From positions 1 through 64,000 of the forward strand of contig CAXTIG010000013.1 of assembly GCA_964244295.1 (NCBI GenBank): a stretch of 64,000 nt of DNA, in the 5' to 3' direction. Shown here in pieces: positions 27,999 to 35,916 of this stretch. The DNA comes from JAJAZB01 sp964244295 (GTDB taxonomy: Bacteria; Bacteroidota; Bacteroidia; Cytophagales; Spirosomataceae). Position numbers and translations under genes: made by a program. The notes beneath the pieces are model-generated. The model saw nothing but the letters and a program-made list of their open reading frames with translations, did no database searches and was not told the origin of the DNA. Every line of letters starts with the position of its first letter. Positions within the stretch are counted from its first letter, which is position 1.

Positions 27999-29990
27999 AT
28001 GGTTTTCAAAACAACCTATGCCGTCTTGTTTCTGCTTGCCGGTCTGCCTGCCTTAGCCCAACAGGCCCAGTACGTGGAAGTGTACGCTGGCGCCGTACCA
28101 GGCGGTCGGGCCGTCGAATTGAAATGGGTAGTCCCGACGCGTCCGGGCCAGGCTGGTTTTCACATACTGCGCAAAAGCAGCGGTGAGAAAACCTGGACCC
28201 GGCTTACGGCTCAACCCTTGAAATCGGCTCCGGCCTTGACGCCCGCCGAGCGCCGCACGGCCACGGCCGCACAGCGGCGCTACGAAGGCTTTCGGGATCC
28301 CCTCACCAAAGCCCCCGACGGGGAGCGTTTTTACACCCGACTGTTTGCAGCGGAAGCCCTGATCGACAACGCCTTCGCCCAAGCCGCCGGGCAGTATTTC
28401 CAGGACGCCACCGCGCAATTCGGGCAAACGTACCAGTACGCCGTAACGCTGGTACTCAACGGTGAAGAGCTTCAGTACGGGCTGTCGCGTCCGTTGACGG
28501 TGGGTTCTCACCAGCCCCTTACCGCACCGACCGGCTTTACTGCCGGGCAAAAAAAGGCGTATGAAGTGGAATTGAATTGGGACATCCGGTCTGACGTCCT
28601 GGCCTACCACGTGTTACGGCGCGTGGGCAGCGGCCCCGAGGTGCAACTCAACGACCGCCCGGTGCTGGTCAGTGAAGCCGTCAATGGCAAGAAGCCCACG
28701 GCACTGTTTGTCGACCGCGACAGCACGTTTCGGATCGGGCACACGTACACGTACCGCCTCGCCGCCCTCGACAAATTTGCCCACCCCGGCCAGCGGAGTG
28801 CGCCCGTGACGGTCATTATCCGTAATTTGGAGCCACCTCTGCCCGTGGCAGCCCTCACGGCCCGCATCGACCGTAAGCAGGTACGGCTCAGTTGGAACCC
28901 TTCGCGTTCGCCCGACTGCATCGGGTACACGGTGTTCCGCCGTACCAAACTGGAGCAACCCTTCGTGCGGCTGCAAACGCCCCGTCTTTCCCGGCTCGAC
29001 ACGGCCTTTACCGATCTGACGGCCCGCGAAGGAACCAGCTACCACTACTACCTCGAAGCCGAAGACGCGGCGGGCAACCGGGCGCGTTCGGCCCCGACCA
29101 ACGTGGCATTTACCGACCAGACACCCCCAAAAACGCCCACCGGCCTGGCCGCGAAAACCGATACCCTGGGCCGGGTACTGCTCACCTGGAACCCCAACGC
29201 CGAACCCGACTTGGCCGGGTACTACGTGTACCGGGGCCTGGAGGAGCAGGCCGATACCTACGAGCAGCTTTTCCTGAAACCCCAACAACTCACGCGCTTT
29301 CTCGACACGCTCCTGCGCACGGCCCGCAACCGATTTTTCTACCGGGTTACCGCCGCCGATAAATCGTTCAACGAAAGCGCCCCGGCCAGCCTCACCCTGC
29401 GCCTACCCGACGTGGTGCCGCCCCGCCCGCCCGTGCTCGACGACCTTCGCAACGCCGGGGGCCGGGTGTCGCTCACCTGGCTGCCTTCCCCTTCCGACGA
29501 CGTGGCCGGGTACCAGGTTTTTCGGAGAACCGAGAATGCCCCCAACGCCGCCTACCAGTTTGCGGGCCGGACGGTCGCCCCGAAGTTTGAAGAAGACACC
29601 CCGCCCTCCGGCGAGTACCGGTACATCGTGGTGACGGTGGACAGCACGGGCCTGCGCTCGGCTCCCTCCGCCGACCGCCTCCTGCGCCTCGACGACGGAC
29701 GCACGTTGCAAAACCCCGGCGCGCCCACGGTCCGCTTCAACCCCGCCGACCGCAGCCTGCTGGTGAGTTGGACCGCCGCACCCCAGCCGGGCGACTTCGC
29801 CGGGTACCAGGTGCAGCTCCGTCGCGGCGAAGGCGGGTTTCAGGCTGCTTCGCCTTACCTCACGGCTACCCAAACCACCCTCAACCGAATCGGGACCGAG
29901 CCGGAAGCCGAAGTGCGCGTGGTGGTGATTGGCGTCGATGGGGAGCAGTTGGCGGGCCCTTCCTTAAAAGTAAGCACTCCTAAACCGTGA
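27999..29990 (+). CDS. Secreted fibronectin type III protein
   Basis: The 663-residue product has a signal peptide (KTTYAVLFLLAGLPALAQ) and about five FN3-like modules. These show repeated strand motifs such as LSWNPSRSPDCIGYTVFRR, LTWNPNAEPDLAGYYVYRG and LTWLPSPSDDVAGYQVFRR, each followed by a YRYIVV-like strand. No sorting domain or lipobox is seen. It starts 13 nt after the giant protein gene and ends 40 nt before the next FN3 gene, so it belongs to the same operon. It may bind proteins or carbohydrates at the surface or in the periplasm; the ligand is unknown. Confidence 0.85.
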   Translation: MVFKTTYAVLFLLAGLPALAQQAQYVEVYAGAVPGGRAVELKWVVPTRPGQAGFHILRKSSGEKTWTRLTAQPLKSAPALTPAERRTATAAQRRYEGFRDPLTKAPDGERFYTRLFAAEALIDNAFAQAAGQYFQDATAQFGQTYQYAVTLVLNGEELQYGLSRPLTVGSHQPLTAPTGFTAGQKKAYEVELNWDIRSDVLAYHVLRRVGSGPEVQLNDRPVLVSEAVNGKKPTALFVDRDSTFRIGHTYTYRLAALDKFAHPGQRSAPVTVIIRNLEPPLPVAALTARIDRKQVRLSWNPSRSPDCIGYTVFRRTKLEQPFVRLQTPRLSRLDTAFTDLTAREGTSYHYYLEAEDAAGNRARSAPTNVAFTDQTPPKTPTGLAAKTDTLGRVLLTWNPNAEPDLAGYYVYRGLEEQADTYEQLFLKPQQLTRFLDTLLRTARNRFFYRVTAADKSFNESAPASLTLRLPDVVPPRPPVLDDLRNAGGRVSLTWLPSPSDDVAGYQVFRRTENAPNAAYQFAGRTVAPKFEEDTPPSGEYRYIVVTVDSTGLRSAPSADRLLRLDDGRTLQNPGAPTVRFNPADRSLLVSWTAAPQPGDFAGYQVQLRRGEGGFQAASPYLTATQTTLNRIGTEPEAEVRVVVIGVDGEQLAGPSLKVSTPKP

Positions 29991-30030
29991 AGTTGGGTAC
30001 GGTAAGTACTTGGTAACGCCCCTCTTTTCC

Positions 30031-32661
30031 ATGAACAAGACGCTTTTTTTCGCCATTTTCCTGGGTGGGCTGTTCCCGCTCACGGGCCAACGGGTGCTTG
30101 GCCAGGGTCAACCTGCCGCGCCTTCCCGCCTGACGGGCAGTGCCCCGGCCTACAACCAGATTACCCTCAACTGGGTCGATAATTCCTCCAACGAAACCGG
30201 GTTTGAAATCGAGTACAACGGGTTTGCGTCCTGGAGTAAAGTCGGGGACGTAGCGGCCAACGTGACTACCTACACCCGCACGGGTTCGGGCATCGGCGGG
30301 TCATACCGGGTGCGGGCCGTCAATGGCCGGGGGCCGTCCGGGTATTCCAACGAGCTGGCCATTCAGACGCCCCCCGAACCGCCCGGTATTCCGTCTGGCC
30401 TGTCGGCTTCGGCCCAGAGCCAGACGAGCATCCGCCTCACCTGGAGCAACGGCGGCGGCGGCCTGGCGGTCGATTACCTCGTGGAGCGGGCGTTTGGTTC
30501 GGGCGGGCGTTTTTCGGAAATCGCCACGGTGCCCTACAGCCGTACCCCCAGTTACGACGACAACGGCCGGTCGGCGGGCACCGAGTATTGCTACCGGGTA
30601 CGCGCCCGGAACGCGGGCGGTACGTCGGATTTTTCGCGGGCGGACTGCGCCACCACCCAGTCGCCGCCCACGCCGAGCGCCCCGACCGACCTGAGCGCCA
30701 ACGCGGTTTCTTCCAGCCAAATCAACCTGAGTTGGAACACCAACGCCACCTTTGGCGACGGCTACGAGGTGGAACGGGCCGACAATCCCGGTGGGCCGTT
30801 CTCAAAAATTGCCGACGTGAATGGCCAGAGTAATCGCAGCTATTCCGACCAAAACCTGAGCGCCACCACGCAATACTGCTACCGGGTGCGGGCCAAAAAT
30901 GGCGCGGGGGAATCGGGTTTTTCCAATACCGTCTGCGCTACCACCCAGTCGCCGCCCACGCCGAGCGCCCCGACCGACCTGAGCGCCAACGCGGTTTCTT
31001 CCAGCCAAATCAATTTATCCTGGAACACCAACGCCACCTTCGGCGACGGCTACGAAGTCGAGCGCGCTGTTTCGCCGGGTGGGCCTTTCAACAAAATCGC
31101 CGACGTGAATGGCCAAAACAACCGCACGTTTTCCGATCAAAACCTGAATGACTCCACGCCGTACTGCTACCGGGTGCGGGCCAAGTACCAGGGCCGCTTT
31201 TCCGATTTTTCTAGCTCCGCCTGTGCGACGACTCAAGCCCCACCCCTGACCGCCCCCACGGCCCCGGCCCGGCTGACGGCCACGGCGGCGAGTAGTTCGC
31301 AGATTAACCTGGCCTGGGCGGATTTAGCAACCAACGAAACGGGGTTTGAACTGGAACGCGCCCCGGCCCCCGCCGGGCCGTTCAACAAAATCGCTGACCT
31401 GCCCGCCGATGCCACCCGTTTTTCTGACTTTAGCCCGGCGGCTTCCACGTCGTACTGCTACCGGGTGCGGGCCAAAAATAGCGCCGGTCCCTCGGCCTTC
31501 ACCGACCCCGCCTGCGCCACCACACCCGCCCCGCCCACCCCGATTCCCGCCGCGCCGAGCGGCCTGACGGCCACGGCACCCAGCAGCACGCAGGTGCTGG
31601 TTTCCTGGAAAGACAACAGCAGCGACGAAACGGGGTTTGAATTGGAACGCGCCTCTTCGCTCACGGCCCTGTTCCAAAAAATAGCCGACCTGCCCGCCAA
31701 CACTAGTGCCTACACCGACAACGACCGCACGGCCAGCACGGCCTACTGCTACCGGATTCGGGCCAAAAACGGCGACAAGGTTTCGGGGTATTCCACCGCC
31801 GCCTGCGTTACCACGCCCGCCCCGCCCGCCACGATTCCCCTGGCCCCGACGGGCCTGTCGGCCAGCGCGACCTCGGCCAGCCAGATTGTCCTGACCTGGG
31901 TCGATACCGCCAGCGACGAAACGAGCTTCGACCTGGAGCGCGGCACGGACGGGATCAGTTTCAGCAAAATCGCCGACCTTCCGGCCAACGCCAACACCTA
32001 CCCCGACAACGGCCTGAGCGCCTCGACGACGTATCATTACCGCATCCGGGCCATGAACCCGGCGGGTCCATCGGGCTTTTCCAACGTCGCCCAAGCCACC
32101 ACGTTGGCGCTGGTGCCCGCCGCGCCGCTGGGGCTAAAAGCCGAACTGGCCGACTACGACCAGATTCGCCTGACCTGGACGCCCGGCTCGGCCAACGCTA
32201 CCGGCTACGTGGTGGAGCGCTCGCTCAACGGCAGCACGGGATTCAGCCCGGTGGTCGAACTGCCCCTGACCACGTCGTACCTCGACCTCGGCCTCCAGGA
32301 ATTGACGCTGTATTTTTACCGGGTGCGGGCCAAAAATGCGGCAGGAGTTTCGGCCACTTCCGAGGTGGTGAGTTTGCAGACGCCCGAAACCGTGGTGGGC
32401 CTCGAACCGGAGGTGCCGCCGGGCTGGGTGAGCGTGCTGGCCAGCACGGGCGAAGCGACCGTGCATTTCGCTCCCCACGTGGCGGGAGCCGTGGGGTTAC
32501 AACTTTTCGATTTGAAAGGAAAAATCTGGATTCGCCACGCGGCCGTGCTGGTGGCCGGGGGCGAGTTTACGTTCCGTACTGAAATTCTGCCCGCCGGGCT
32601 GTACGTGATTCTTGCCGAAACCAACCAGGGCGTACTGCGCACCAAACTCATCAAGCCATGA
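30031..32661 (+). CDS. Multi-FN3 protein with T9SS C-terminal sorting domain
   Basis: The 876-residue product starts at ATG 30031 (MNKTLFFAIFLGGLFPLTG signal peptide); a TTG at 30010 would only add hydrophilic residues. About eight fibronectin-III modules of roughly 90-96 residues follow, each with ITLNWVDNSSNETGFEIE-like and YCYRVRAKN motifs. Residues about 800-876 match a type A T9SS sorting domain (LQLFDLKGKIWIRHA, LPAGLYVILAET, ending TKLIKP). The protein is therefore expected to be secreted by T9SS and attached to the surface. It overlaps the next gene at ATGA. Confidence 0.9.
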   Translation: MNKTLFFAIFLGGLFPLTGQRVLGQGQPAAPSRLTGSAPAYNQITLNWVDNSSNETGFEIEYNGFASWSKVGDVAANVTTYTRTGSGIGGSYRVRAVNGRGPSGYSNELAIQTPPEPPGIPSGLSASAQSQTSIRLTWSNGGGGLAVDYLVERAFGSGGRFSEIATVPYSRTPSYDDNGRSAGTEYCYRVRARNAGGTSDFSRADCATTQSPPTPSAPTDLSANAVSSSQINLSWNTNATFGDGYEVERADNPGGPFSKIADVNGQSNRSYSDQNLSATTQYCYRVRAKNGAGESGFSNTVCATTQSPPTPSAPTDLSANAVSSSQINLSWNTNATFGDGYEVERAVSPGGPFNKIADVNGQNNRTFSDQNLNDSTPYCYRVRAKYQGRFSDFSSSACATTQAPPLTAPTAPARLTATAASSSQINLAWADLATNETGFELERAPAPAGPFNKIADLPADATRFSDFSPAASTSYCYRVRAKNSAGPSAFTDPACATTPAPPTPIPAAPSGLTATAPSSTQVLVSWKDNSSDETGFELERASSLTALFQKIADLPANTSAYTDNDRTASTAYCYRIRAKNGDKVSGYSTAACVTTPAPPATIPLAPTGLSASATSASQIVLTWVDTASDETSFDLERGTDGISFSKIADLPANANTYPDNGLSASTTYHYRIRAMNPAGPSGFSNVAQATTLALVPAAPLGLKAELADYDQIRLTWTPGSANATGYVVERSLNGSTGFSPVVELPLTTSYLDLGLQELTLYFYRVRAKNAAGVSATSEVVSLQTPETVVGLEPEVPPGWVSVLASTGEATVHFAPHVAGAVGLQLFDLKGKIWIRHAAVLVAGGEFTFRTEILPAGLYVILAETNQGVLRTKLIKP
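30652..31013 (+). repeat. Identical 74-bp direct repeats in adjacent FN3 modules
   Basis: Bases 30652-30725 recur exactly at 30940-31013, an offset of 288 bp or 96 codons, one FN3 module. Sequence identity at silent positions indicates recent module duplication or gene conversion. Confidence 0.9.
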
Positions 32662-33119
32662 ACCGTTCCTCTTTTCTCCGAAAAACCGGCGCGCTGTTCG
32701 CCCTCGCCGCACTCGTGCTGGGGTGCCGGGCGAAGGAAATCGCGCCCATCACCGATCTGCTCGGGCGCGGGTGGAAAGCCCAGACCGTGAAGGAAGCCAA
32801 CACGCTGGTGTACACGGCGGGCGCGGCCAGCAACGTAAAGCCCGCCTACGCGGGCTACCGCCTCGACCTGAGCAGCCCGACGAAGGCCATTTTGAAGGAC
32901 GTGGACGGGAAAGAAACCGTGGGCACCTGGACGGTTTCGACCGACAACCAGCGGTTGATTTTGGAAAACCTCGTCCCAAAACCCAGCAACACCAACGGCA
33001 TCGTGGAGTTTTACATTCGGGCCGAACCCACCGACGCTTCGCTGCGCCTCCAACGCACGGCTGAAAGCCGTAAAACCGGCAATTCGGTGAACGAATACGA
33101 CCTGGTGCCGGGGCCCTGA
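32658..33119 (+). CDS. Small lipoprotein, lipocalin-like
   Basis: The 153-residue product has a lipoprotein signal with lipobox LVLGC (cysteine near residue 23). The mature domain has beta-strand patterns, LLGRGWKAQTVKEA at the start and TVGTWTVSTDNQRLILEN in the middle, like small lipocalin-type lipoproteins of Bacteroidota; this is from memory. Its ATG overlaps the stop of the T9SS protein gene (ATGA), and a terminator follows, so it closes the surface operon. The Cys-anchored protein probably sits in the outer membrane. Confidence 0.75.
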   Translation: MNRSSFLRKTGALFALAALVLGCRAKEIAPITDLLGRGWKAQTVKEANTLVYTAGAASNVKPAYAGYRLDLSSPTKAILKDVDGKETVGTWTVSTDNQRLILENLVPKPSNTNGIVEFYIRAEPTDASLRLQRTAESRKTGNSVNEYDLVPGP

Positions 33120-33200
33120 GCTCTGGCCTTCGCTCTCTGGTAGCCCGTCCTTCGCATCTCTCAATTTCGTCTGTGAATCTTTCAATTTTAAATAGACCAT

Positions 33201-33244
33201 CCCGCCGGAAGTTGTTTTTACAATTTTCGGCGGGCTATTTTTTT
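33201..33244 (+). terminator. Rho-independent terminator of surface operon
   Basis: The stem CCCGCCGGAA (33201-33210) pairs with TTTTCGGCGGG (33224-33234, one G.T/A mismatch region) and is followed by CTATTTTTTTG. It lies about 80 nt after the lipoprotein stop. Confidence 0.8.
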
Positions 33245-33430
33245 GTACCCGTTAAAAAATGCCCTTCTCACGCACGTACGGGCAATTTTCACCCGATCTA
33301 TAGGGCCGTTCCAAAAAAAAATTATTGTGAATTTTTTGGGTAAGCTGATTGATTGTAATGGTTTTTGTCTTTTCTTTGACCATTGCTTAACCGCAAGACT
33401 CCTCGTTGCTGACCGCCATCACACCTGGAA
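33245..33430 (+). promoter_or_regulatory. AT-rich leader upstream of exopolysaccharide locus
   Basis: This 186-bp stretch is clearly more AT-rich than its surroundings and carries long A and T runs (CCAAAAAAAAATTATTGTGAA). It should hold the promoter of the exopolysaccharide operon. TTTCTTTG at about 33373-33380 is a near match to the -7 box, but no exact TAnnTTTG was found. Confidence 0.4.
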
Positions 33431-34207
33431 ATGAATCAACTCAACACCCTCATTCGGGACCGATACGCTTCGTTCAGCCCGACCCGCCATTTTCCCAATC
33501 GGCTTGAATCATCCTGGTTCAGCCTGCTCGTCAAGCGCCTTGCCGACATCGTGCTTTCCGCCACCGTGCTGGTGCTGGTGCTTTCGTGGCTGGTGCCCCT
33601 GGTGGGCCTGCTGATTCGTCTGGATTCGCCCGGCCCCCTCTTTTTCCGACAGAAACGATCCGGGCGGGGCCGAAAAACCTTTGTGTGTTACAAGTTCCGA
33701 ACGATGTACCACACGCCAACTGGCGCGCCCTTCGTGCAAGCCAGTGGCAACGATCCCCGCGTGACGCCAATCGGTGATTTCCTGCGCCGGAGCAGCCTCG
33801 ACGAATTTCCTCAATTTTTCAACGTGCTGCTGGGTTCGATGAGCCTCGTGGGGCCACGGCCTCACCCCCTGGAACTCGATGCGCACTTCGCACCCTCCGT
33901 TCCGCATTATTACGAACGCAATTCGGTCAAACCGGGAATAACGGGGCTGGCTCAAACCAAAGGCTGCCGGGGCGAAACGCCCACGGAAGGCCACATGAGC
34001 GAGCGGGTCAATTTGGACCTGCACTACATCCGCCACTGGACTCCCTGGCTCGACGTTAAAATTGTGGCCTGGACGGCCTACGACGTCGTCGTGCATCTCC
34101 TGAACTACGCAATGCCCAGACGAATGGCCCCGCCCCAGGAACCTCCGGCGGTGTTGCAGTGGAACGAAGTGCCTAACCCGAACGAACCGACGGAGAAGCC
34201 CTTCTAA
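33431..34207 (+). CDS. Initiating sugar-phosphate (undecaprenyl) transferase
   Basis: The 258-residue membrane protein belongs to the WcaJ/WbaP C-terminal family, which moves a sugar-1-phosphate to undecaprenyl phosphate. Seen: KRLADIVLSA at the start of the membrane hairpin (about 36-66), DSPGPLFFRQKRSGRG, YKFRTM, SLDEFPQFFNVLLGSMSLVG followed by PRPHPLE, and KPGITGLAQ. It lacks the extra N-terminal helices of long WcaJ types. As first gene of the locus it starts repeat-unit assembly. Specificity is not visible. Confidence 0.93.
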   Translation: MNQLNTLIRDRYASFSPTRHFPNRLESSWFSLLVKRLADIVLSATVLVLVLSWLVPLVGLLIRLDSPGPLFFRQKRSGRGRKTFVCYKFRTMYHTPTGAPFVQASGNDPRVTPIGDFLRRSSLDEFPQFFNVLLGSMSLVGPRPHPLELDAHFAPSVPHYYERNSVKPGITGLAQTKGCRGETPTEGHMSERVNLDLHYIRHWTPWLDVKIVAWTAYDVVVHLLNYAMPRRMAPPQEPPAVLQWNEVPNPNEPTEKPF

Positions 34208-34235
34208 TGAAGCGGCATCCCGTTTGAAGAACCTG

Positions 34236-34883
34236 ATGAACGAAACCGCCATTTCCGTTCGTCGTTTGGTCCTGCTGCTCTGCCTCCTCAACGCCTCCGC
34301 CAGGGCGTGGGGAAGCACCAGCGGGGAAACCGACTCGACCGACGTGCCCGACGACGCGGCCCTGGTCAGCCAGGGTTGGCAGGTGGCTAAAATTGAAAAA
34401 GGCCGGCATTTTACGGCGGAAGTACCCTACCGCCTGCTGTTTGGGAAGAAGGTGCTGCGCTACCAGATGCGTTTCGACACCACGTTTCGGTGCAACGTGC
34501 CCCAGCGCGACCGGTATGCGATCAACAAGGTGTTTGGCATCGGATTTCTGCACCACAAGCTCAACTCGGCCCGGCTGGGGTGGGTGTTTAACCCCGACAC
34601 GGAGCGGCTCGAACTCTGGGCGTACTGCTACGTGAATACCCGGCGACGGTTTAAGAAATTGACCGAAGTGGAGTGGAACAAGTTGTACGATTGCGCCCTG
34701 GCGATGGACTACGAAGCCAAAACGGTGACGTACCAGCTTCGGGAACCCAACGGCCACCTGATCCAACACACGGTGGATTACCACTGGCTCCCGCCGATTC
34801 AGTACCGGTTGCGGCCCTTTTTCGGAGGTACCAAACCCGCCTCGCACGACATCGTATTTCGGCTAAAGGAGGTGAAAGAGTAA
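34236..34883 (+). CDS. Exported protein of unknown function in EPS locus
   Basis: The 215-residue product starts at ATG 34236 with a signal peptide (VRRLVLLLCLLNASARAWGS). The mature part is polar and rich in Tyr, Arg and Trp (YAINKVFGIGFLHHKLNSAR, ERLELWAYCYVNTRRRFKKL), probably beta-rich. I recognise no family. It lies between the sugar transferase and the export gene, so a periplasmic role in polysaccharide processing or export is a guess. An upstream TTG at 34224 is an alternative start. Confidence 0.7.
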   Translation: MNETAISVRRLVLLLCLLNASARAWGSTSGETDSTDVPDDAALVSQGWQVAKIEKGRHFTAEVPYRLLFGKKVLRYQMRFDTTFRCNVPQRDRYAINKVFGIGFLHHKLNSARLGWVFNPDTERLELWAYCYVNTRRRFKKLTEVEWNKLYDCALAMDYEAKTVTYQLREPNGHLIQHTVDYHWLPPIQYRLRPFFGGTKPASHDIVFRLKEVKE

Positions 34884-34981
34884 ATGTTTTAAAAAGTTTC
34901 CCTCCTTGTTTAGGGCCACCGTGGCGCGGAAGGGAATCATAAAAAAACCAGTAGGTTTGAAGCAACCAAAAACCACACGTT

Positions 34982-35815
34982 TTGAAAATTCACCTGAGTC
35001 GACCCTTGAATACCCGAAGATTAAGCCCGTTGGCCGTGGCCTGCCTGTTGGTTGCCAGTCAATTCTCGCTGAGTTCTTGCGCCTCGCAGAAAAAGCTGGC
35101 CTACTTCCAGAGTGATTCGCTCCAGAACGGCAGTCAACCCATCGAAAATGCGTACACGCCCAAAATCCAATCCGATGATATTCTATCGGTGCGCGTCAGT
35201 AGCCTGAGTCCGGAGGCTAGTGAGGTGTTTAACTTACCGAGCGTGCCGCTGGGAATAAGCAGTGCAGCCTCCGGCTACACGCCCGGCGCGGCGTTGCAGC
35301 AACCGGTGGGATTCCTGGTCGATGCCCAGGGTAGCATCGAAGTACCGCTCGTCGGACGGGTAAAATTAGGGGGCCTGACCATGCGCGAAGCGGCGGACAC
35401 GCTGAAAAACCGCCTGACGCTGTACTTGAAGGAGCCTACCGTCAACCTGCGTTTTCTAAATTACAAAGTGTCGATCCTCGGTGAAGTGGCGCGGCCCTCG
35501 ATTTATACGATTCCGAATGAAAAAATTACGTTGCTCGAAGCCCTGAGTCTGGCCGGTGATCTGACCATTTTCGGGCGCCGCGACAACGTACTCATCATCC
35601 GCGAAACCGCCGGGCAGCGCGAGTTCAACCGGGTGAGCCTCAACGATCGCAACGTGTTCCGTTCGCCCAATTACTATTTGCGCAACAACGACGTGGTGTA
35701 CATCGAGCCGGTCAAAACCCGGGCGTTTCAGACCGACCGCCTGTTTGTCACCTTACCCGTCCTTGCCTCCCTGGCCACGGCCATCGGGGTGTTGGTGTTG
35801 AATTTTAGAAGATGA
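34982..35815 (+). CDS. Wza-like polysaccharide export lipoprotein
   Basis: The 277 residues have a lipoprotein signal with lipobox LSSC (SQFSLSSCASQKKLAYFQ). They are followed by a polysaccharide export domain (YTPKIQSDDILSVRVSSLSP, GFLVDAQGSIEVPLVGRVKL, GLTMREAADTL) and an SLBB-type domain (VSILGEVARPSIYTIPNEK). A C-terminal hydrophobic helix (about 250-274) is typical of the Bacteroidota version. No ATG is suitable; TTG at 34982 is the likely start. It forms the outer-membrane export channel and works with the Wzc-like kinase that follows. Confidence 0.9.
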   Translation: MKIHLSRPLNTRRLSPLAVACLLVASQFSLSSCASQKKLAYFQSDSLQNGSQPIENAYTPKIQSDDILSVRVSSLSPEASEVFNLPSVPLGISSAASGYTPGAALQQPVGFLVDAQGSIEVPLVGRVKLGGLTMREAADTLKNRLTLYLKEPTVNLRFLNYKVSILGEVARPSIYTIPNEKITLLEALSLAGDLTIFGRRDNVLIIRETAGQREFNRVSLNDRNVFRSPNYYLRNNDVVYIEPVKTRAFQTDRLFVTLPVLASLATAIGVLVLNFRR

Positions 35816-35829
35816 AGTTTAGTGAGAAG

Positions 35830-35892
35830 TTTTTGGTAAGCAGTGAGCATGACTACTGAGTTGTCCTCTCCCTTCTTTCTTCTCACCAAAAA
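35830..35892. repeat. Imperfect hairpin upstream of Wzc-like gene
   Basis: TTTTTGGT (35830-35837) pairs with ACCAAAAA (35885-35892), and GTGAGAAG at 35822-35829 also matches CTTCTCAC nearby. The 5' side is C-poor and the 3' side (CCTCTCCCTTCTTTCTTCTC) is G-less. The 3' arm ends 24 nt before the ATG, as in the other pre-start hairpins, but the pairing is weaker. Confidence 0.5.
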
Positions 35893-35916
35893 TTGATTTC
35901 CGCCAAAATCAAACCA

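Noticed and set aside
33245..33430. Riboswitch or attenuator in the exopolysaccharide leader
   Set aside because: The region is AT-rich with poly-A/T but shows no conserved riboswitch core or second hairpin beyond the upstream terminator.
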